From NCBI RefSeq assembly GCF_000313135.1, contig NW_004457394.1:75760-139759 (forward strand): a stretch of DNA of 64,000 bases, written 5' to 3'. Position numbers and translations under genes: made by a program. Shown here one piece after another: positions 44,470 to 60,300 of the stretch (position 1 is the stretch's first letter; each line of letters begins with the position of its first letter). Source of the stretch: Acanthamoeba castellanii str. Neff. Lineage: Eukaryota > Discosea > Longamoebia > Acanthamoebidae. The notes below the pieces were generated by a model, which saw only the letters and a list, made by a program, of their open reading frames with translations, was not told where the DNA came from and made no database searches.

Positions 44470-46440
44470 AAAGTCACCTTGGAATAGAGTCCCTTCTGTG
44501 GCGACAGTTGCAACAGGATCTTGGGGTGGCTGCCCAGGGTGCTGGAGTAGGTCATGGCCAGCAGTTGACCGTTGGCTTTCAATTGAACACTGGCTGATAG
44601 GATGAGCAGTGTAAGAGAGATCATTTGAGTTGTTTGATGGTAACAATAGGGGGGGGGGTGACATTCACACCAAACAGATTGCCAAGAATGAGAAGAACAC
44701 CCACAGAAGTGTGATAACAGAAAGGTGACATTATGGTGTTGAAGGTCAGAGAAGAGTGAATGTCTTGCCAGCGGGCTATGAAGATATTGGTTGGGCAATT
44801 TAGTTGTCAGGCACACAACCAACTCTGCCTGTCAAACTACTCCTCCAACAACTCCACTGTCACAGGACATGGGACTGTTACTTTTTCCAACTACTGAGTT
44901 TGGATGCATGTTGCAACATGAGCCAGTGTTGTCATAGACAGTGAGAAGAGGTGGAGGAAGGTCAGGTTTAACAGCAGCACTGGCACATGCACCTCGGCTG
45001 AGGTGCCCCACCACTTCAACAACACCAGATGAACAGTGGGGACAGTGTAGACAGCATGGACGAGGGCATGGACATGGGTGAAGAAGAGGGTGGGCCTGTG
45101 ATGGGTGTGGGCGGGATGTGGGTTGACAGCAGTCAAGCACCCCAAGCATGGACGTTGTCATGCTTGTACATGATGCACACCCATTTGCAGTAGGGTGAGA
45201 GTGTCAGGTCTGTGGGCGATCTGCAGCCAGTGATCTTGAACTTGGCAATTGGACCCATGGTCCACAAGTGCAGAGGGGGCATGGGGAGGCAGGGGAAGCG
45301 ATGTGCACATGCACATGTCAGAAGGTGGTAGTGATGGTGGGAGTGGGGCAGGGGGAAGTGATGTGTGCAGGTGCCCATGTCAGAAGGCGGTGGATGGCGG
45401 GGCAGGGAGGAGTGGAAGTGATGTGTGCAGGTGCCCATGTCAGAAGGTTATGATGGTGGGGCGGGGGGCGGGGGAAGAGATGTGTGTACCTCTCACATAG
45501 AGCCATCCCAAAAATGGCCATGGTCTGATGAGCCCACCACAAGCATGCACCAGAAGGCAGACAGGCTCTGGCTGTCCATTGCATGCACTACATGCATGAC
45601 AAGGGTAGTGGAAAGAAGGCTACATGAGGTAGAGATGCCACCAGTGGAGAGGGGAGCCTTACAAACACCTCAATTGTTGCAGGTGAGGGTGTTGATCACA
45701 ATGTGTCCATGGTGATGGCTGAAGATGCAAGGAATGAACAATGCCTTCCCTTTTGGCCAACCTGGATGTTCTTCCCCTTTTTTTTACCAAATGAAAGCAG
45801 GTCACCAGCATTTCACCATATACACAGAATACCCTTACCCTCCCCCACCATCAAGAAGACTAACCTGTGCAGGCATGGAGCAAGGGGTAGCCTCCAATGC
45901 TAGCAGAGCAAGGGGTTGAGCAGGAGCAAGAGGTAGGCCTTGCTCTTTGCCACCTTTGGCCCAGCCTCACACCCTTCATTTGCCAACCTCAAGGTGGTCA
46001 CCAACCAGCTTTACCACATCACCATTTGCCCAATGACAAGGGTTTGGAGCAAGGGGTTGAGCAAGGTGTTTGTGCCCACTTCTCCAGCTTTCTGCCACAC
46101 CACCATTTGCTCAAAAAACCTTTGCCACAAGCACACCACCTCCCACTGCAGCCCACAAAAGCTGGAGCAAGGGGTTGTGGCTTTTGCTTTTCATACTCTG
46201 GTTGCTCATTGGTTGATTTCCAGTGGGTTTTTATTTTTTTCCTTTTGTCCCCTCTACCCTAGCTTCCCCTTGATGAAACCAGTGGCCAAGCTGTTGGAAT
46301 TGAGTAATGTAGAGGAGTTTGAAGTTGTACCAGTACAAAATACTGTGAGAAGAATAGAAGAAAAAACGAGACTGAAAAAGAATAGAGAAATCAAGAAGTG
46401 GTGACTATCCAACAAAAGTACCCCCAAGGCCTGTGCAGCC
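44412..46440. other. CpG-depleted block with coding relics
   Basis: By hand count about 15 CpG in the roughly 1,960 bases from 44481 to 46440, though GC is near half; flanking DNA is full of CpG. At its left end, minus strand, lies a convincing terminal exon (44412 to about 44595; acceptor CTATCAG) reading SVQLKANGQLLAMTYSSTL, GSHPKILLQLSPQKGLYSKV and TFNLAAPTSGHVWNATVTLA then TAA. Another minus-strand piece (45133-45257) reads GPIAKFKITGCRSPTDLTLS. On the plus strand 46260-46404 ends EFEVVPVQNTVRRIEEKTRL. None is a family I know. The words GAGCAAGGGGTTGAGCA and close variants recur at 45880-46160. It looks like decayed gene copies or an old insertion under methylation-driven decay. Confidence 0.65.
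45293..45488 (+). repeat. About 60-bp tandem repeat, three copies
   Basis: Three successive copies containing GATGTGTGCAGGTGCCCATG and TCAGAAGG followed by a G-rich GGGGCAGGGGGAAG-like end. The first copy is more diverged. It lies inside the CpG-poor block. Confidence 0.85.
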
Positions 46441-46798
46441 TGCGGGGGCACACGAGAAGACGAAAAAAGCTCGTGGTTAGGGCTCGGTGGCGGTATTTCA
46501 CCGGCGCAGGGCGTTAACCCCACTCCCGCCTATTCTACTCCCGCTCCCAGCTCCACTGGTTGCCCAATGGAGTCCCACCAGCTGCCCCAGAATGCTCTTC
46601 CTTGTCCCTCTTTGTGCTTGCCTCCTTGGCCCAGACCTCTTCATTGTGGGATTTTATTTGGATTCAGTGAATCGCCATAAAACGGGTGTGGAGTATTCGA
46701 ACAGCAACACAGCTGCAACGATTATCTTATCTTAACACCGCATAGAGCTTATTGTTATTGTCTGAAACTTGATCAGTGGGCTGCCGCCAAACATACAA

Positions 46799-50568
<3,770 letters not shown>

Positions 50569-52116
50569 GCCAGCAATTTCTTGGCACGCGTTGACTTCTC
50601 GACTGCAAAATGAGGGACAACGATTCATGATGAGGAGGGCAAATTGCCCTCGTGAAAACAAATGGGCGTACCAAACGTCATGAAGGCTTTCCATCTTTCT
50701 CTTTTGAGGCCACTTCAAGACAGGCCCTGTTCTTGTCTGTGCAGTTGCTGAAGATGTAGCAGCCGATCGTCGGTCTCGAGCTTCTGGGCTTAAAAATTGC
50801 CGAAAGCACCAATAAAAATATGCCACCGCACCCCTAATCGCCCGCATTAAGGCCAGAATACAATTATGGTAGGTGGCCGCTCGCGAAACTGAGTTGGTGG
50901 TGCACGCAGGGGATCGTCGTGTCGGGTGGGCAGTAGTAGGGGCTCCTTGAGATGATGCCGGCTAGGCTTCTATGCCCACGTGAACTGATCGCGGAACCTA
51001 ATGAGGGTTCGTTGCCATTATGGGAGAGGTCTCTGCGGTGAAAATGGTGACCGAGGAGAGGAAAAGACGGGCTGCTACAACACAACCATGGCGAGTGGTG
51101 AGATTAAGGTTCTCATACGAAGAGGCCGGTGTAGTTGTGGTCGATGGGTCACCGTTCATCAGTGCCGGTGCTCTCGCCCCCTGTGATGCGTGTGATCGCA
51201 CACAAACCATACGAACACACAGGCGAGGTGTCGCAAAGCGTGTGCGTGGGTTAGCAAGGACTACCTCCGTCCCAGACCTCACTTCGCCCCCTTGCGGTAC
51301 TTTCTCTCCCTCCTGCCCAACAAACACAGCTTGTTTTTATATCATTTAACATTTATTATTTTTTGTTTTCTCGCTCAGACTCAAACTGCCCCAGAAAATA
51401 AGTGATGGCTGGTGAACGTTGGCCTCCTCTCTTCACGTTGTAAGCTCTCTCTCGCGTGAGCGAAAGGCCGCGAGTACCCAATACTGTGGAGCTGTGCCAG
51501 ATAGTGTCAGCACGTCAGATGCACAGAAGTAAGTGTCTCGTGCGGGTGGCCACATCTCCTCGCGCTGTGCGCGGCATTCGTTCTCGTGGTCCTGCTCCCG
51601 AACAGTTGATCGCCCCGGTAGGAGTTTTGACCAACAGAATTAGTTTGCCCGAGACAACCATGAAAAAAGCGTCTTGCGACTGTTTCGGAGCACTTTCGCC
51701 GACCGCACCGCGAGGGCAGGCCCTTGATCAAAGAACGAAGAGAAGAACACGTTCCCACCCACAACCACAGAACGCGGGTGCCGCGCAGAACAGAGCGAAG
51801 ATGTGGTTGGGTTTCTTTATGTGAATAAGACTCTCCGGATGCGCGCGGGTGGGCTTCGACGGAGCGACAATACATAAATAAATAAATAAATAAATATAGA
51901 GATAATATGGGGATAGAGGAGGAAGACCGTGGACGACGACCAGCTGGATAGAGGGCGCGTCGGTCGAATAAATAATGGATGGGGTTGAGATAATAACTTA
52001 GGGGTTCGCTGTACACTGGTCCCGTGTCCCTCGTAGACGTGTTGTTGGCTGATGTTCACGATGAGTAGGAACCGGTCGTCGTTGTCGTTGCGGCGCGATC
52101 AAACGACCTGGCAGGC
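50569..52116. other. Intergenic, no supported gene
   Basis: About 1.5 kb between the acyl-CoA synthetase start and the GATA gene stop. Short open frames occur on both strands (for example 51456-51824) without family signatures, splice logic or typical codon bias. An AATA-type tetranucleotide run lies at 51872-51896. The right-hand part is the 3' flank of the GATA gene. Confidence 0.45.
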
Positions 52117-53377
52117 TCAGTTGAGCAGGTCGTAGATGCTGGAGCGCTTCCTCTCGGCTGAGTCCGGCGTCGGCGAGGGCGAGGGCGAAGACGACGGGGA
52201 CGACATGATGCTCGAGAACGACGTCGAGAGCGAGGGGGACGACGACGAGAGCGACGAGAGCGGCGACGACGACATGATGCTCGAGAACGACGTAGAAGAG
52301 GGCCTCGACGAGCGCGAGGTGATCGACGAGAACGAGGCCGTGCGCAGGTGTTGCATCATCATGCCGGCGGCCATCACCTCCTCGTCGTTCTGGTTGTGGA
52401 GGCTCTGGTTGCTGATGAAGCTGGCCGGGTAGCCGTGGTGGTAGGGCCGGAAGAGCTGCTGGTGCGGCGCGTAGCTCGAAGTGGTCGACAACTGGCCGGC
52501 CGCGGCAGCAGCGGCGCCGAGGTGGTGCAGGTGCTGGAGGCCCATGGCGGCAGCGGCGGTCGATTGACTCTCCTGCTGCGGTCGCAGCTGGTGGAGCTGG
52601 ACGACTCCGCCGGAGGCCTTGGCGTGGTTGTGGCTGGCCGTGGCCTCCATCTCCTCGGACTGGCGCTTCATCATCTTTCGCTTGAGCCGCCAGAACTTCA
52701 TGCCGCACGGGTTACAAATTCTGTTGTTGTTGTTGTTGGAAAGGTCAGGCCGCCTGGTCCGTAAATGAAGAAGAACGAAAGAGACAAAAAACAGACGAAG
52801 AAAAAAAAACGGCCACGTACTTGGTGCCGTCGGGGCCGTTGCGCCACTGGGACGACTCGGTGGCACCGCAGCCGCTGCAGACGTAGGCCTTGCGTCGGAG
52901 TTGCTTCTTGTTGTTCTTGCAGTCGCTGTTGGCGCTGCTGCTGTTCTTGCTGGCGATGTTTCGCTTGGCGGCTGCCGACGACGCGGCGGCGGCGGAGCGC
53001 GCGGGGCTCGCGGTGGGCGACGTGGACGAGAGCGAAGGCGAGGTCGAGGAGGAGGTCGACGGCGAGGCCGGCGACGAGGGCGACGAGCAGATGTCGGCCA
53101 CGGGCGACGAGGGCCGCGACGACGACGGGCTGATGGTGGTGAGCTGGGACTCGAGGTCGCACAGCTCGCGGAGCATGCGCTTGAGGGCCGGTTGGTCGAG
53201 TCCGCGCTTGGTGCCGACTCGCGAGAGGAGGTAGATGTTCTGCGCCGACTGCATGACCTTGCTCATGCTCGCGCCCTCAGCCGCAGGGTTTGACTCCGAC
53301 GTCATTGGGTTGGGCTCCATCGCGTCAAAGTGGTGTTGGTGGTGCGGATGGGCCGAGGCTGTGAGTGAAGACGACAT
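52117..53377 (-). CDS. GATA-type zinc finger transcription factor
   Basis: Two exons: ATG 53377 to a donor GGCACCAA|GTACGT near 52822, and an acceptor ending ACAACAG just before AATTTGT near 52719, running to the stop at 52117. The junction falls inside the finger and rebuilds CSGCGATESSQWRNGPDGTK followed by ICNPCGMKFWRLKRK, a Cys-x2-Cys-x17-Cys-x2-Cys type IV finger with the usual WRxGPDG turn. A helical segment (ALKRMLRELCDLESQL) precedes it. Long Ser/Pro-rich flanks include several repeats of SFSSIMSS towards the C-terminus, which ends RSSIYDLLN. There is a single finger, as in many amoebozoan GATA proteins. It binds WGATAR-like sites by family knowledge; targets unknown. Confidence 0.92.
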
Positions 53378-55414
53378 GCCGCCTGTGTGTGTTGTGTGTT
53401 GTGTGTTGTGTCGGTGTGAACCGAACGAAGGTGGGTCGTGGGACTGTCACGCTCTGGCCGCGGCAACGACGGTCTCGGAATTGGGGGTTGTTCGTGGGTG
53501 GTGTGCCTCGCTAAGTCCGCGGTTGTTGGCTCGGAGTCAAAAAATCGAGCTTGGCCGCGTCAGGAGCGTAAATGAGGGTAAGCTGGACGACTGGGGGACT
53601 GGGCGGTGGGTGCGGTTTGGTCTCTGGTGTCCGTGAAGGGAAGAGTTGGTTCGAATTTGAAGGTTGAGCGAGTGGCGTCGACGCGGTGGTGAGTGCGGAA
53701 GAAGATGTCGGTGTTTGAAAGTCGAGTGTGAAGGAGTTGGTTGGGCAAGTGGTCGTCGAACGGAGGGGGCTGGGAGTAGTGTGTGGAAGTGGAGGACCGC
53801 CCTTCGCTAGTCAAGTGGTGATGTGTGTGTGTGGTGGGTGAAGTAAAAGAGTGAGAAGCCAAGCTCGCTAACTCAGCTCGTATAAAAAGGTGGCGGGCGG
53901 AGAGCGCAGGAACGGGTGGAACGAGAAGAAGTGGGGAGATACTGCAGACCACAGCAGCCCAGATCAGCTCGCCCGCGGCGTACACCGCGCGCATGCCGCA
54001 CGCCAGTGGCTTGAACTGTTGTCCGAAAGTGACCCCGACGACAGCGCACGTGGGCCGCTCGCTCGAGGGCTCTCATAAGGCGATTCAAGAAACAGCTCAC
54101 GTCACGCCTCGTTCTTCAGGCGAACGCTTGACACTTGCCAATCGGCCATTGACGCGTGGCGGGCTATTTGTTCACTTTGTCGACATTCGGACCCCACATT
54201 CCGTACGTCCCTGGATAATGTCCAGACCAGCATCGTAATGCCAAGATAAAGTCAGGTATCTGATGCGTATGTCTAAGGTGCCCAGTTATTGTTCGGTTTT
54301 GGAAACCTAAAAAGGGCGAGGGGATAATTCCTGGAGGGATCGTAATCTCATTGTCGACAATAGCTCGCAGAGAGCGAACGAGAGAAAAGCGAGCGAAGAA
54401 CGAGGCCTGCGCAAATGGCCCAACCACGGGGCGAGCTTGAGGTGGCAGTAGTTGACGACAGGTGAACTGAACTCGTGTTCGCTTGGCGGGGTCCAGACAA
54501 CGCCAATCTGCGAACGCCTGGAGCCTGAACCGTCACGCGCCAGGCGTTCTGTTGGCCGTTACAGCTTTCCCCTCCAAGCCTCCCCAGCGCAAGAATGGGG
54601 ACCGTCGCAGCGCAGGTGGTCCGTAACGAACCCACGTAGTGCCTCTCTGCTTTCCTCTCCCCCAATTCTCCACGTTAGTGGCATTACGCGGGGCCCGCGT
54701 CAGGCGCGAAGCGGCGCATGTCACTGCGCGTCGTTCTTCTTGAAGCCGATCAAATCAGCGGGTCTCTCTTCTTTTTGGCCTCTGGCGGAGTGCTTTCAGA
54801 AAGAGAAACCGCTCATGGCTTGTTGGCGACGGGGATAGACAAGACGACGTCAAACATCAGAGACGGAGACGCAGAGGCTCGATGACGGTTACATCATCAG
54901 GCAGCTGCGCACGATGATGAAGGAGCACCACTCACCTCCTGAAGGCCGCACGAGCTTGATGACAGATGATGGACTCGCACAGTGATAGCGAGTGCACCGA
55001 TGGGAACACCGTGCGAGGGACAGGAAGCAACCAGCAGCCGCGGGCTCGTGACTGTCGCACAGCTAGATGAACCTGCACCACTATCGTAGCAGTCAGGAGT
55101 GTGCGTACCACAGAACTCGACGCAGCGGTAGCAGTAGCCGCTCAAGGAGAGGAGACCGTGGGAAGGGAACTGCGGCCCAGTTGAAGCACAGTGACGCGGG
55201 CGGAGACGCGACGGGTTTGCCGGGGGGCAAGCTTGGGGTGCCACCATCGCCTCGGTCCGTGATGGCCGCGGGTTAGCTAGTAGGCAGCGGTGATGACACG
55301 CTTGGTCCGCTCACGTGTGGGGGCCTCTCGGGGGGGGGGGAGTGGAGGTGGGGGGGGTAAGGGCAGAAGCGTCGATGCGTTTAGTGAGCTGGAAGGGCCT
55401 CTCTCTCTCTCGCA
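53378..55414. other. Intergenic, 2 kb; TATA-like site and one orphan coding piece
   Basis: Upstream of the GATA gene the DNA is G/T-rich on the plus strand to about 53830, probably the GATA promoter and leader. TATAAAAAGG at 53881-53890 is the best TATA-like element in the window (plus orientation), but I see no gene starting after it. On the plus strand 54860-54979 reads TETQRLDDGYIIRQLRTMMK and EHHSPPEGRTSLM to a TGA, which looks exon-like but is isolated. A G-run interrupts the sequence at 55328-55356. Nothing else is supported. Confidence 0.45.
53881..53890 (+). promoter_or_regulatory. TATA-like element
   Basis: TATAAAAAGG, a canonical TATA word in a GC-rich setting, followed by GGCGGGCGGAGAGCG. 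Orientation suggests plus-strand transcription, yet no plus-strand gene is recognisable downstream. It could belong to an untranslated RNA or be chance. Confidence 0.3.
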
Positions 55415-57069
55415 TTAGTAGAGGAAGGGGAACAGAATCCTGCGGTTCTTGGGGTAGCCCGGGAACTCCTTCTTGTAGCGCCTGTGCTTCTGCTGAGCCC
55501 AGACCAGCATCTGACCGCCACCGACAAGCGTGAACAGGAAAGCTGGAGTCCAGCACCCACACGCACGAGACGCAATCGAAGAAGAGAAAAGCTTAGTGAC
55601 TCGAGCCTCTTTCCCGGACATGAGCAGTGATCAAAATCCTGAGCGGGGAGGAACGCACCAGCAACGCTCTGGGTCATGAGCGAGAAGCACACCCAGGCGA
55701 GGATCTCGCAAGTGTAGTTGGGGCACGACACCAACTCGAAGAGGAAGCCGCGGGGGATCCTACGGACGGTAGTACCCTCCGGACGCAAGTTGCGCAGCTG
55801 GATGTGCGAGATGAGGTTGCCAAGCTCGAAAAGCTGCACATTGCGGCGTCAGAAGGGAAGGCCCAACGTTTGTGAAGAGAGTGCCCACAACCCATCTGCA
55901 CAGCAGTACAGGGAAGGAGAAGAATGGCCGGGTGGACTACGTACAACGAAGAACGCGAGGGCAGTGTAGACCTGAGTGGGCTCGGGGTTGGTGAAGTAGG
56001 GGTGGTTCACGAAGTAGCCGCAGAGAGCGCCAAAGCCCCAGTAGTAGCCCGAGTTCTTGAAGATGTTCATGATCGGCATGGTGCCGTGGCTATTCAACAA
56101 GCACGACGCAGCATCAAAAAAAGAAGGTTAAACACATAGTTGCGCGAGGCTGAAGCGAGTGCGAGGCTCGGTCTGATACCTGAAGCGGTGCACGAAGATG
56201 GTCTCGAGCTCGCGCTTCAGGTAGTGACCCGCCCAGCAGAGGAGAGCGAGGCTATTACGTGGCGCATCACCAACAACGGGTAAGTAAACAGCGCACACGT
56301 GCAGATAAACGAAGACTGAAAATTGTCAAAACCGCTGGGTGCGTACTTCTGCACCCACGTGTGCGGCGCGTCTGAGGCCGGGTAGATGAACGGAGGGCGG
56401 GCGTAGAAGAACAGGTAGATGAGCAGCGGACCAGCGTACTCAACCAAGAACACCTGCAGCCGATAGCCACCGCGGTGTTTAGTAGGACGAATTTGCGGCC
56501 GGCAGAGACGATTTGTCGTTAAAATAGTAATAGAAAGAAGTGCCATGCCAATCTTCAAGGAGGGGGGAAAAGAACCGTCTTCCAGGCAATCTGAGGACCT
56601 GCGGCATTGAATTGACTGATTGTTAGCCATGTCGCAAAAAGATAGAAGATTCTTCCAAATGCGGCGCGGCTGACGCACCAAGATCGCGGAAGTAAACGAC
56701 GTCATCCCTCTTGCTGCAAAGCAGGTTGTAGGTCGAAAGCTTCTTCTCATCCTCCAGGCTGACCCTCGTCTCTGTGGATTGCGTACGTGAGTAATTCAAT
56801 TCAGGTGAATTAAAGAGTGTCGGCTTGGCTGTACCTCCATCCTGCAGGTAGAACCTCTGCCGGTCGGGATAGTACTTGGGGACTGTCGATCCATGCCTTG
56901 AAAGTGAATCAAAGTGCCGAGATGTCGGGTTGGGGGGGGGGAATTATTGGTGTAAAAACGTACAGGCCTTGGCGTAGGCCGCCTTGAGCTGAGCCACCGT
57001 GGACGACTCGGAGACCTCGAGTTCCTTGAGCACCTTGCCGCTGGGGGATTTGATCGTGAGCTTACCCAT
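55415..57069 (-). CDS. TECR: Very-long-chain trans-2,3-enoyl-CoA reductase
   Basis: Last step of fatty-acid elongation in the ER: NADPH-dependent reduction of trans-2-enoyl-CoA. ATG 57069 begins the ubiquitin-like N-terminal domain (MGKLTIKSPSGKVLKELEVS, STVAQLKAAYAKA). Then come YYPDRQRFYLQDG, the second ubiquitin-fold part LCSKRDDVVYFRDLGPQI, and the membrane domain: FLVEYAGPLLIYLFFYARPP, HYLKRELETIFVHRFSHGT, MPIMNIFKNSGYYWGFG. The steroid-5-alpha-reductase-type C-terminus has FELGNLISHIQLRNLRP, GFLFELVSCPNYTCEILAW and AQQKHRRYKKEFPGYPKNRR, ending at TAA 55415-55417. The conserved NYxxE and the Lys/Arg-rich end are present. About eight exons. It shares a 312-base divergent region with PIGN. 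Confidence 0.93.
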
Positions 57070-57381
57070 CTTGCCGTGCGATTCGCTCGAGTTCAAGCCG
57101 CTCTCTTCGTCCTTCGTCGCCAGCCTCGCCAACACCGAAAATGTGCATAACTAGATTTTCTTTTTGAGTTTCAATCAAGAAAATGCATTTCTGCTCTTTT
57201 CTTCTGTGTAGCGAAGCTGTGGGACAACCCACGGTCTGCATCCACCAAAAGCATTGGAAAGGAGACGAGCGTGCCCCCTCCCCCCCACAGAGCTCTGGCT
57301 GCCGACACGGGTCCCTGCCCACCACTGCACGAAAGAAGATTACACATCGGCTTGGATTCCACTCTGCACTAAAAAGTGAAG
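57070..57381. promoter_or_regulatory. Divergent region between TECR and PIGN
   Basis: 312 bases separating two start codons, so it holds both promoters. It is less GC-rich than the exons and includes a C-run (CCCCCTCCCCCCCACAG, 57269-57285). No TATA word is evident. Confidence 0.45.
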
Positions 57382-60300
57382 ATGAGGAGAGGCGGCACTC
57401 CCTCCACCTCCTCCTTTGGCCGGCAGACTTCTGCAGGCACGACGATGGGGTCATTTCAATGGAACTTGAAGTCACTGGTGGTGCTCGGTATCCTGTTCCA
57501 CTGCGTGTACCTGTTCAGCATCATCGACATCTATTTTCGGTCTCCCATCGTGCATGGCATGACACCACACGCCTCCTCGCTGCAGCCTCCCGCGCAGCGC
57601 GTCCTCGTCTTCGTGGGTACCCACTGTCGCACCCCCTTTGCAGGCTCGCAGTTTTTAACTTTTATTTTTACAAAGAACAATTATAATTATATAAAAATAA
57701 TTATATAAATAATTAATTCAAGATCACTGCGCACAGCGGATGGTCTGCGAGCGGACAAACTGTTCGAGACCCTGGCACTGGTGCAGCGGAGAGATGGGAC
57801 TGGCAAGTACTTTCTTCGTGACATCGTCGAGAAGCGGGGCAGGTACTGCGTTTCGCGGCCAGGCCGCCGATGCGTTATGCGACGTGCAGTGACTCACAGT
57901 GGTACATTGTTGGTTGTTGTTGGTTGTTGTTCACCCACAGGTGGGGCGTGTCGCACGCTCGGGTACCCACCGAAAGTCGGCCCGGGCACGTTGCCCTCTT
58001 CGCCGGTTTCTACGAAGACGTGTCTGCCGTGACCAAGGGTACGGGAGTGCAGCGAACGTTGTGCCCGACATGAACTCACCATCGGCCATTGGTCACATCC
58101 GCCGTCGCTGGCTCCAGGTTGGAAGGCAAACCCGGTCGAATTCGACTCTGTGTTCAACGAAAGCGCGCGTTCGTGGTCGTGGGGAAGGTACCCTATCCCA
58201 TGCCCCTGCGTCAGAATAAAGTGTACAGTCGCGTGCGCTAGCGCTCACCCCGAGTAACTGGTTCTTTGCACCCTCCAGTCCCGACATTCTGCCGATGTTT
58301 GCCCACAATGTGCCGCAGATGTACTCGCATTCGTACCACGAAGACTCCGAGGACTTTGCGTCGGGTACTCTCGTCACGGCTCACCACCCGCACAACAACT
58401 CAAACTACATTGCCCGAGTGCTTGCATTTCTATATATATTTTTGACAATTGGCTTCCAGATGCGTCGAACTTGGACACGTGGGTGTTCGATCGCGTCGAG
58501 GAACTCTTTGCGTCATCGCACAAGAACCGGACTCTGAACGACCAGGTAACTACCACTTTGATGCTCGCACCGGTACCAGTGAGGGCGAGCCCTGAGTTCT
58601 AATTCTCTCGCGGGCAGCTGCATGAATCGCGCAGCGTGTTCTTCCTGCACCTGCTCGGCATCGACACCAACGGTCATGCGCACCGGCCCTACTCCTCCGA
58701 GTACGCGCTCGTCACTTCGAGCCCCCCGATTCATCCAACCGCCTTGGCACCCATTAACCAGGCCCTCTTGACGTGTGCGAGCAGATATCTGGAGAATATC
58801 GACATCGTCGACCATGGCGTGCAGCGGCTCTACGAGCTGTTCGAACAGTACTACGGCGACGGGCAGACCACGTACATCTTTACCTCCGATCACGGCATGC
58901 ACAACAAGGTGACTTGGGCGAGCGCTCTTTCTGCTTTCTCCCCATCTTCCACACGCGCACCGACGCGCGGGGTCGCTTTGGCATCGACCTGAACTGAATG
59001 TGAATTATTATTGCAGGGAAGCCACGGCGACGGGCACCCGGACAACACCGAGACCCCGTTCATCGTGTGGGGCGCCGGGGCGCGCAAGCCGCACCCGCCG
59101 ACTGCTCGGCCCGGCGAGAAGTCTATGCCGGCGCCCGGCGCCTGGAACCTCACCGGCCTCCCGCGTTTCGACATCAACCAAGCTGACGTGGCGCCTCTCA
59201 TCGTACGCCCCCAGTCTGCCTCGCTAGTCACGCGAATTCACTGAAGGTGATGCGGCCTCGTCTCGCGCGCGTGCAGTCGTTCTTCGCGGGCCTGACCTAT
59301 CCCATGAATTCGGTCGGCGTACTGCCCACGGCCTACATCGACGCCCCGCAGTCGAGCGTGTCCGACGGCCTTCTGCAGAACGCGCTCGAGATCTACGAGC
59401 AGTTCCTCCGCAAGGCTCAGATGAAGCGGGACCATTCCATCATGTTCAAGAACTTCAAGCCCCTCCACGACGCCGATACGACGGTACTATAACACTCTTC
59501 GCAGCGCGTGTCGTGTGTGTCGTGTGTTTCGTGTTTCGTACTGAGCCAAGTCGTTGTGATCAGATCCGGACGATTCGTGCGCTCATGTCGTCGGGCAGGC
59601 ACGAGCAGGCGCAAGAGCTGTCCAGCAGCCTCATCGACCTGTCGCTGCAGGGCCTCCACTATTTCCAGACCTACGATTGGCCGTTCCTGCTCTCGGTGGT
59701 CTCGCTGGGCTACGTCGGCTGGATCGCGTTCCTGGTGCTCCATGTGGTGGCCCACAACACCAACCTGCCCGCCTACGTGCGCCACCGATTGGCCCAATCC
59801 AACCGCAACGTACCCTCCCCTCACTCATCGCAGTGCATTTTGCGTGTGGTGGCTCACTGAGTCGCCCTGGGCGACACAGACCAATCTGTTGGCGGCCCTG
59901 GTCGGCGCGGCCCTGTTCGTATTCCTGTGGCTCGAGTCGTCCCCGATCCAATACTACCTCTACACGTTCTTCCCTGGTACAATAAGATAATATTATCAAT
60001 CGAGGAAACCGTCTTGCTGACGATCATCGCCATGGCGCGCAGTTCTGTTCTGGGCGCAGATCTACAAGGCCAGGTCCATCCTAAGGCACCACCTGCCCAC
60101 CATGCTCACCCTTCCGTCGTTCGTCATGTCCTCCCTCCTCGTCATCATCTTTCTCGCCATTCTCGAAGTCATGGTACGTTACGCATGTTGTCGTGTCGTG
60201 TCGTGTCGTGTCGGTTTTGCTAATGTGAATTAACCGATGACAGGTGGCGAGCTACTACAACCGGGAGCTGCTCTGTCCGGTGCTGCTGCTCGTGGGCTGC

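Noticed and set aside
51456..51824. 122-codon plus-strand ORF
   Set aside because: No domain, poor codon bias, no splice partners.
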